Origin: Theocolax elegans
Lineage: Eukaryota > Arthropoda > Insecta > Hymenoptera > Cerocephalidae
DNA length: 64,000 nt
NCBI GenBank assembly: GCA_026168455.1
Contig: CM047429.1
Location: 5,607,125 to 5,671,124 of the forward strand
Direction: 5' to 3'
Shown here one piece after another: positions 56,370 through 64,000 of this stretch. The notes under the pieces are model-generated. The model saw only the letters and a program-made list of their open reading frames with translations. It was not told the DNA's origin and searched no databases. A program made the translations under genes and the position numbers. How positions within the stretch are numbered: the stretch's first letter is position 1; every line of letters begins with the position of its first letter.

Positions 56370-59277
56370 AGCTCTGGGTACTCTAAGGTTAAATTTAGAT
56401 GTGGATGGTCATATTGATACGTTAGAATTAAAAGCACAAGAGGTATTTGAACATGACGTTATTTTAGGAAAAGACTTTTGTCAAAAATGGGATGTAGACG
56501 AAAGGCATAAACATGGACTGTGGCGAGTTCATGAAGGGCTTTGGCATAAAACACTCAATGATGTAGAAGCCGATGATAATCCTATGATTTATGCGGAATG
56601 TGCAGGTATATCGGAGATCACAGACTATCAAAGACAAGAAATTAATAAATTGGTAAATAAGATATTACCTTCTTCAAAGAAATCTCCAGGAGTCACCCAA
56701 ATCATAGAACATCATATTGCAGTGCTGCCAGGTTCAACCCCAATTCGCCATAGACCACGCCGAATGTCTCCGAAAATGATCGACAGTGCACAAGAAGAAG
56801 TAGAACGTTTATAGAATGAAGGTATAGTTGAACAGTCGGCTAGCGATTACACGAGCGCTCCAGTTATGGTTAAAAAGGCGGATGGTACATACAGGTTTTG
56901 CGTAGATTACCGAGATCTAAACAAGCAGACAAAAAGGGACGCTTATCCAGTTCCCAATATGGATACGATTCTGGATAGAATGCGACATGCGAGGTTTATT
57001 TCAAAAATCGACCTTCGTCAAGCATTCTACCAGATTCCATTAGACAGGGCAAGTAAGAAGTATACTGCATTCTCGGTACCAGGCAAAGGACTGTACCAAT
57101 TTATTCGTATGCCATTTGGTCTAACGAACGCACCGGTGACCTTCCAACGACTGATAGATGCATTGTTTGGACCAGAATACGTCCCGTACGTATTCGGGTA
57201 CTTAGACGATATTATAATCGCTACCGAATCATTCGAAGATCGTGTAAAATGGCTGAAAATCGTATTGAAGAAACTGGCAGATACCGGATTAGCGATTAAT
57301 AGAGATAAGTGCGAATTTTGTTGTACAAGTGTAAAATACTTATGATACGTATTAGATAAAGATGGTCTACGTCCAGATCCAGAGAAGACGGCACCAATAG
57401 TCGAATACCCAGCTCCAAAAACCATTAAACAGTTGCGGAGATTCTTGGGTATGATCGTTTGGTATTCCCAATTCCTGGACAAGGACTCAGAAACCAAAAT
57501 TCCACTCTTGAAACTATTAAAAAAGGATATTACATGGAAATGGGAAGAAGAACAGCAAGAAGCCTTCTTTAAATTAAAAATAGCGTTGACAAGAACACCT
57601 GTATTAGCAAGACCCGACTTCTCCAAGCCATTTTGCCTACAGGCGGACGTCAGTAACTATGCTATTGGTGCGGTACTGACCCAAGAGCTAGAGGATGGAG
57701 AATACCCAATAGTTTATGTGAGTAGAGTACTTAATTCAGCAGAAAAGAACTACACGACAACAGAAAAAGAATGTCTAGCGGTATTATGGGCAATAAAGAA
57801 ACTCCGTCCCTACCTTGAAGGTTACCAATTTACGGTGATCACCGACCATAGCGCGTTACGGTGGTTAAAAAACCTTAAAGATCCGTTCTGTAGACTAGCA
57901 AGATGGTCCTTGGAGATGATGCAGTGGGACTTTGAAATAATACACATGAAAGGTGCTTTACATCACGTCCCAGATGCATTATCACGGATGTACGAGGGTA
58001 TAGAAGACGAAGTAGCGGCATTTAGCGAGATAAAAGATGAATGGTATATTAGACGGATAAAAGAAGTACAGGATTTTCCTAAGAAATACCCGAATTGGCG
58101 AATAGAGGATAATATGCTATATAGATTTAGAAATGATCCATTAATTGATCAAATAACGAATAGAGACGAAAACTGGCGGTTAGTAGTACCAGAAGAGTAT
58201 AAGAAGAAAGTATTACATGATGCACACGACGAAATATCAGCAGGACAGCTAGGGGTGGAAAAGACGTATGACAAAATAGCAAGGGAATACTACTGGCAAG
58301 GGATGTGGCACGATGTTAATAAACATATTAAAGAATGCACAGTGTGCCAGCAGTATAAAATCCCTCAGCTAAGTCAACAAGGGTTAATGGGGACGAGGAT
58401 TGTGGAAAAACCATGGGCGGTAGTAGCTGCAGACTTGATGGAATTCCTACCTAGCAAGAGTAAGCACAGATATCTTATCGTTTTCCAAGACTTGTTCACA
58501 AAATGGATAGAATTAAAACCGATACGTAAAGCAGATGGAAAAGCGGTATCACAAGCACTGGAAGAGCTAATCTTGTTTAGGTGGGAATCATCAGAATATC
58601 TCCTCACAGATAACGGCAAAGAGTTTGACAATAAACATCTCAAAGCAATACTACAAGAATATGGTATCAAACACATAACAACCCCACCCTACCACCCCCA
58701 GGCTAACCCTGTAGAGAGGAGTAACCGGACACTCAAGACAATGATCTCGATGTTTGTAAAGGCAGATCATAGGTGTTGGGACGAGCATGTGCATGAATTT
58801 CGCCATGCTCTTAACACGGCTACGCAAACATCGACGAAAGTCTCTCCGGCCTTTCGTAATTTCGGTCGTCATCCTCGCTCGGTCAAGAGCCTGAGGAGGG
58901 AAGTGGAAGCCAGGAAACCTGTCTTGAAAATGGATCCACAGATTTGGATAGATAGACTGACTAGATTAGATGCATTACGAGATCTTGTAGCTAAACATCT
59001 AGACGAAGCTCATGTAAAACAGAAGAGAACGTATGATAAAAATAAATTAGTAGCGGAATTTAGAGTTGGCGATTTAATATTGCGGAGAACGCATTTGCTT
59101 TCAAACGCGGCAGAAAACTTCGCGGCTAAACTGGGTGTTATATACGACGGTCCCTACGAGATAATAGAAAAACTATCCCCTACGGTCTACGTCCTAAAAA
59201 TGGACTCAGAAAAGCGTAACGCGAAGGTGCACGTCTCGGATTTAAAACGTTATGTCCCTCCCAGAGCGAAAGACTGA
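56362..59277 (+). pseudogene. pol: Outer element pol: reverse transcriptase, RNase H, integrase (two stops)
   Basis: Frame 1 with stops TAG 56812-56814 and TGA 57343-57345, otherwise open to TGA 59275-59277. RT motifs: FCVDYRDLNKQTKRDAYPVP, MPFGLTNAPVTFQ, and YLDD at 57199-57210. RNase H: QADVSNYAIGAVLTQ and TDHSALRWL. Integrase zinc domain: the second His is Gln (CAG 58246-58248, AGQLG) while CTVCQQ is kept; catalytic Asp 58432, Asp 58609, Glu 58714 are intact. C-terminus GPYEI to VHVSDLKRYVPPR is complete. The polyprotein copies and integrates the element; this copy is broken at few points, so it is the best preserved pol in the window. Confidence 0.95.
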
Positions 59278-59904
59278 GGACTCAGAGTTACGGTCCGACG
59301 ACGCCGCCGGTTAGAAGAGGAAGAGAGATGTCGGAGAGAAGACCAGATACATCGAGACATTAAACCACACCGAGAAAAGGAAAAGAGAGAAAAAAAAGAA
59401 GAAACAGAGAGAAGAAAGAGAAATGAGAGAAAGAGAAAAAAAAAACAGAAAGGATTAGAATGCGAAGAATGAAAAGAGAGGCGGAAGAGATAGAGCAGAA
59501 GTAGCGGAGCGAAATGAAAAGAAGAGGTTTTGGTAGAGAAATTAGATTAAGGAACGAAGATGAGGAAGGAGAAGTGAGAAGAGGAAGACCGGAAAGAGAA
59601 AAAAAAAGAGAAGAGAAATAGAGAATAGCCGTAAACCTTGTTTTCAGATCATCGATCCTGCAGGTGAAGAGAGGAAAAGTAGTGAGTATCATGTGGTAAA
59701 CGAATATATTTATTTTTATCTTTAATAATATTACTTTTTGATAATTGATAAGTAAAAATTTTTTTTTATAATGTATGTTAAAAAAGAGCAGAAGTATGAT
59801 TTGATGTTGGTATGGGTAATGAAAATTCCAAGTAATGAGATTCGCTTAGGCCGGTTTGGGAATAAGTGCAGTCCACTCATCCTTTCAGGGAGTATCCTGA
59901 CTTA
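59278..59904 (+). other. Purine-rich region between outer pol and the 3' LTR
   Basis: About 59290-59620 is almost all A and G (GAGAAAAGGAAAAGAGAG type). A splice-acceptor-like TTGTTTTCAG lies at 59638-59647, at the place where families A and B have their third ORF, but no such ORF survives here. Confidence 0.6.
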
Positions 59905-59916
59905 GGAGGGGGGTAT
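59905..59916 (+). promoter_or_regulatory. Polypurine tract of the outer element
   Basis: GGAGGGGGGTAT precedes the first TGTGAGGC at 59917; it marks the original 3' LTR start. Confidence 0.75.
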
Positions 59917-60245
59917 TGTGAGGCAAGCCTCACTTAATTATTTATGAAAAGAAGTAAGTAAAGTGATGGAGAGACATCGCCTATGAGAGTTCTGGGTGCC
60001 ACAATTAAAATTTTTGTCAATCAAATCTTATTTTCAAAGAGTGGAAACCACAATTAGCATCGCTCGTACGCAACGTCACATAAGGCTAAGATCACATTCG
60101 CATATTAGTGTGGAAATGTTTTATTTTAGTTTATAAAGCCAAATCTCTATATGATAATAAGTCGAAGCAAAAATCGCTAAATTGTGTTTAAAAAAATATA
60201 TGAATGTTTCCTTATTGAATTTTATCAAATTAAAGTTGTATCGTT
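59917..60245 (+). repeat. Chimeric segment: 58 bp of LTR start fused to a copy of the 5' genomic flank
   Basis: 59917-59974 equals the first 58 bases of the LTR; 59973-60245 equals 30709-30981, the DNA outside the 5' LTR, ending in CGTT. A full LTR then starts at 60246. The joint shares only the dinucleotide GA. Confidence 0.93.
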
Positions 60246-61657
60246 TGTGAGGCAAGCCTCACTTAATTATTTATGAAAAGAAGTAAGTAAAGTGATGGAG
60301 AGAAGTAAGTGTGAGAGGGATGGATATATAGAAGTGACAGATGAAGGTTAGGACTGCGGTAGTTGCATACACCGGCCCGAGCCACTCTCATTACCGGGAA
60401 ATCGCGAATGAGAGTTTATGCTGACGACATCGTGGTAGCCCGTGTATATCTATCAGATTCACCGTCCCGTGGCGACACCGTAAGAATATCGGCAAACTCT
60501 CGACGGCACCGATCACCGCGTGCGCGCGCGAAGCCGAGAGAGATAGAGATATGTTGACCGCGTGCGTCGAGTAAGAGAGTGACGGCGCGCACACTGCACG
60601 CGCACGTCGAGTATAGGTGAGAGCGGTGCGCCAGAGGGGGAACGACTACGAACGGTCCGATGTTCATACGTACCGATGTAAGAGGAAAGGAGATAGACAG
60701 CTGTCCCGGTGCATTGGTGGAGGCGTTGGCGGATTTGTACAGATAGCGGATAAAATGAAATGGCGAACATACACTAGCGGAATTGGAAGGAAAATAGGTG
60801 ACGTTACGGACGATTATCGGTACGTTTACTACCACCGATCTGGCGGATATGATAGCGGAAAGGGAGAACAACTAGCTCCACTATCGGTAGCGGATAATAC
60901 GAATCAGAGAAGAAGGAAGAGACTCCTTCCCCAACCGCCGTAAAGGACAGACGTGTTGCGAGAAATAGTATCGAAATAGCCATTTTGAGATCCGCTGAGA
61001 TTGTAAGGAAAGTCGAGATATTGAAGGGAACGAATAGCTATTGAACGGTCAGTCGGAGCGAGAGACACCCGAAATTCGGGGGTTAGATACCGAGTCTGGA
61101 GAGATATAATTAATTCGTATAAAGGAGAGTTCCCCACTTGCGGTGAGTGAGGAAGTACGGCATATTGTAAGGAATGAGAGTGTGATAGAAGGACGTTCCG
61201 TGGATATTGTAAATAGAATAGCCGCGCGAAAACCGATAATTTAACCGACTAGTTATTATTATTTTTCCGACTTTATTATTATATTTTCTTTTGCGTTTTA
61301 CGACGATTTACTGAGTTGCGCGTAGATTTCTGAATACGTTTGGATTTGCTGTATATTAAATTGGTAATAATTAAAGTTTTGATAATTGTTGTGTGGAATT
61401 AAGTGATTGATTTTATAACCCGAGTAAATTATCCAATTTCCTACAACGTGGTTCCGCCATCTTTCCCGTGATGGCAACGTGGAGCCCGCAACCCTGAATC
61501 GGCTTGTCGTTAGTTTTACCGGTAACTGGCGCCCAATAATTTAATTTGTTACCGGATAATTATTACTGATTAATTATTATTATTTATTTGTCGTAAGCCA
61601 TAGTGACACGTTGCACTACGGGAACGACACGTTGGGGATCAAAAGTGCAACGTCACA
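60246..61657 (+). repeat. 3' LTR of the outer Gypsy element (1412 bp)
   Basis: TGTGAGGC start, AACGTCACA end, then CGTT. Lacks the 604-bp palindrome and the 26-bp segment of the 5' LTR. Starts with the same inverted repeat around AA. Confidence 0.95.
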
Positions 61658-62481
61658 CGTTAAAAACGAAAATTAATTATGTACTCACCGACAGTGCCGG
61701 ATTCTTACCGGTTAAAACTCCAAACCCAAAGCTTTCACCTCACCAACCCGGAACTGTTTTTCACATTACTTCAAGCTGGGAGGCGTGTTTGTGACATGCG
61801 TCATTCATTCCTTATTCTTTCCTCCCACATTGAGACTGCCACTTATCGTGAAACGGCCTTCCTTGCGGTTTCGAGCATGCGCCGAAAGATAGCACAGGCT
61901 CCGGATCCCACTATGTAAAATACTTCCTGAGCACTCTTTGATGGACAAAGGAAACATTGGGGAGCACACATACAATTCTTTGTTGCCCGGGTATTGACTC
62001 TCGGGGCAAGCTGAAAAGGGGAACTTAATTTTTGATTCTCTTAGTGGCCCTGAAAAGGGCCGATTGGAAACAAAATCTACACATTTCTCAACGCCTTGAT
62101 TTTTCGCAGAGCCGGAGCCCTACTCGCGCTCCTGCTCCGAGGGGAACTGTTCGTGGTGTAGTTCCCCGTACACGATCGTGGAGGCAGAGGGATTGCAAAC
62201 AAGCGGCGTTTAATCGCTGCCAACCGTTCGGGATCAGTCGATTTGCTAGGAAGGATTCCGATTGACCGGTGAACGCGATCCGGTATCTCCGCCAACGGTT
62301 TTCTAGCCGGAAGAGGGCAAATCGGCAATGGGCGAGTTGGAAGCCTCCCGGTTATTAGATTATTAGATTATCATAGTGGGGTGTAAACGATATATGAACT
62401 ATCCATGATACACATTATTCTCTAAACACAGTATATATTTATCGCGGTATATGTATATAATTTAAATTATAACTTACCCCC
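61658..62481. other. Right flank of the outer element; no gene recognised
   Basis: CGTT (61658-61661) is the right target duplication. Overlapping ORFs at 61603-61918 (plus), 62032-62265 (plus) and 62077-62328 (minus) have coding-like composition, but no motif I recognise; remnants of another retroelement are possible. Confidence 0.45.
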
Positions 62482-63514
62482 TGTAAAGGTAAGCTACATA
62501 CTCTTAAGCGTATGAAGCTATACCTTATAACGAGCGCGAGTGACGATCGGAAAAGCTCGTAGATGATCGGGAAAGCCCGCGCGCAAGCCGCGTAAGGACT
62601 TATAATGATCCGACGCGCAAGCTTGCTGAGGAGAGTAGATAGAGAGTTTATGCGAGTCATCGTATATAGATACGTCGCCGGTAACGCTTTCCTTGCTAAT
62701 TTGTGGCAAGAGTGAACAATCGTTATCACGGATTCTTGCTCGAGTTCTGGGGTTCGCGCCGTGAAGAGTGAGTGATTTTGTGGAGTGAGCGTGCTGGTGT
62801 CCAGTGCACGGCTCCAGCGACTCCCCAGGAATTTGCGAGGACGGTAAAGTTGCTGCGCGCGAGAGCCCGGAGAAAGGGAAAACTGGCGAAGCCAAACGCA
62901 TCGACGGGAAGAATTAGGATACGTGGTGCACCACTCGCGAGCCGCTGAAGCCGTAAAGACTCTCTCTTTAAGGCTATATCTTGAAGCTAGGGATCGGCGG
63001 ATCTCCCCCGTGCGCGTCGTCGAGGAAGCCAACGGACGATCGTGTACCCGTGCGAGAGAGAGAAAGTGCGAGTAACCCCGGTGGTTACACCTCGTCGCGA
63101 GACCTCACGCGGCCTATACGACCTTTGTAGTTTCATTGTTTCTTCTTATTATTCTTAATACTAATTTTATATTTCTTTCAAATAAATAAAGCTTATGTGT
63201 AATTAATAACCGAGTCCAAGTTTAATAATTAATTACCGGCGTGTGTTACTCCAGTTATTCCGAATACCGCCCTCTCTATATACCTTTTATTCGCGGTTCT
63301 TATTAGCTCACGACGTTATAGCTGTACAAAGACGCGAGATCGGCAAGTTATCTCGCGGTTGTTAACGGACATCGCAACGGTAGGTCGTGCGCGGGGTTCG
63401 CTGATTTGAATCCGCCGTGCACTTTCGGGGCACCGCCTAGGGAGTATAACTAGGCAGTGCCGTAGCAACCGATCCCTTTACCCCTACCTACGCGAGAGAT
63501 TGTACCCCGTTACA
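62482..63514 (+). mobile_element. 5' LTR (1033 bp) of a further Gypsy element running off the right edge
   Basis: Begins TGTAAAGG and ends CCGTTACA, with TGTAA/TTACA ends. Starts with a long bulged stem (AAGGTA and GCT, then CATAC, pairing GTATG, AGCT and TACCTT within 62486-62526). AATAAA at 63181-63186. No purine tract precedes it and a PBS-like site follows, so it is a 5' (or solo) LTR. The minus-strand ORFs here are shadows. Confidence 0.75.
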
Positions 63515-63516
63515 AC

Positions 63517-63533
63517 TGATGCCCAAATACGTG
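63517..63533 (+). other. PBS-like site of the right-edge Gypsy element; leader to 64000
   Basis: TGATGCCCAAATACGTG lies two bases after the LTR. The third base is A where TGG is expected, so it is either mutated or uses another primer. 63534-64000 is AT-rich, without ORFs, like the leaders of the other elements. Confidence 0.45.
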
Positions 63534-64000
63534 TGGATTAGGGACAACGCCGGATTAATTATCACAGAGGAGTGATAATTAGTCTTACGAGTTATTTATT
63601 TATTGAAAAATAAGAAATTTTTAACAAGAATAAAGATTTTACTACCAAGTGGGTAATAAAATCTGAAAAGCCGCCGTGGTATTTGCGGACAAATACCACA
63701 ACGTGAGGTAGAACCCGCGACTCAATTAAATTAATTTCCACCTCTCTCTCTCGAATCGTCTCGTTATTGGCGGATTGAGACAATTATTCATAAATAATTG
63801 ACTCGAATTTTAACAAAGGGAATTGTAAAGCCTGCGCAAGGTTACAAACTTGAACCTGGTAGAATTGAAGCTTTTCGGACGGACATAACCTGGCACGACG
63901 TCCTAACATTTATAGGTTAGGATAACAAACCCATGTTTATGCGATTGTAAGTGAGGTCATACGTGCGGTTTAAATAATTTAAATAACGATAAAATATTAA

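Larger units (their letters stand above)
30982..61657 (+). mobile_element. Outer Ty3/Gypsy retrotransposon with multiple nested insertions (30.7 kb)
   Basis: Target duplication CGTT at 30978-30981 and 61658-61661. LTRs begin TGTGA and end TCACA. PBS at 33026, gag from 44319, pol to 59277, purine tract before 59917. Insertions inside it: palindromic element 32050-32653, family B Gypsy 33490-43523, and a DNA element 45623-54123; plus a 329-bp chimeric segment at 59917-60245. Without these it would be about 11.2 kb. The LTRs differ at about 24 sites in 1.4 kb plus small indels. Confidence 0.95.

Overview
The window reads as AT-rich, repeat-dense insect chromatin. Hymenoptera is a weak inference from the LTR-element types and from a tRNA-derived SINE of a kind familiar in ant genomes. 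I found no convincing host protein-coding gene. Nearly everything recognisable is mobile DNA: Ty3/Gypsy LTR retrotransposons of at least four families, an R1-like LINE fragment, a pogo/Tigger DNA transposon, a large Foldback-like DNA element, hAT and MULE remnants, palindromic MITEs, satellites, and a small element carrying a hammerhead ribozyme.

Layout. 1-3060 is the decayed 3' half of a Gypsy element (family A: RNase H, integrase, third ORF). Its integrase is split by a 326-bp insertion (910-1235) flanked by a 12-bp direct repeat, and on the minus strand of this insertion lies a complete hammerhead ribozyme architecture (1122-1194). 3298-3640 is a 162-bp coding-like tandem repeat. 3886-6045 is the 3' end of a second Gypsy element (family B-like) with its LTR. 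8116-8321 is a tRNA-derived SINE. 8959-15006 is a minus-strand Gypsy element with 246/276-bp LTRs and an R1-like LINE fragment inside it. 16863-18015 is a minisatellite and 18355-19765 a decayed MULE transposase. 19985-24694 is bounded by 460-bp direct repeats and holds minus-strand LTR-element debris. 27378-27578 is a 95-bp-arm perfect palindrome.

The main structure is a nested retrotransposon at 30982-61657 with 4-bp target duplication CGTT. The outer Gypsy element has about 1.4-kb LTRs differing at roughly two dozen sites. Its 5' LTR took in a 604-bp palindromic element (3-bp TSD; the 3' LTR is the empty site). Its leader took in a 10,034-bp family B Gypsy element (TSD CAAT; the 1073-bp LTRs differ at about 5 sites, so it is younger than its host, as nesting demands). 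Its gag took in an 8.5-kb DNA element (8-bp TSD) whose long inverted arms are made of 304-bp subrepeats; that element in turn hosts a pogo transposon (25-bp TIRs, TA duplication) with an intron-containing transposase, a hAT C-terminal remnant and a 174-bp tandem repeat. The 3' LTR is chimeric: it contains a copy of the genomic DNA flanking the 5' LTR.

Both larger Gypsy elements show a -1 frameshift signal at the gag-pol junction in exactly the expected frame: AAAAAAC plus hairpin in family B, GGGAAAC plus a 14-bp stem in the outer element. All four long Gypsy LTR types begin with an inverted repeat at the very 5' end. Families A and B carry a third ORF behind integrase, preceded by a 3'-splice-site-like tract and ending in a Cys motif. 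Each coding region has nonsense or frameshift damage, so none of these copies looks autonomous. 62482-64000 is the 5' LTR and leader of a further Gypsy element that runs off the right edge.
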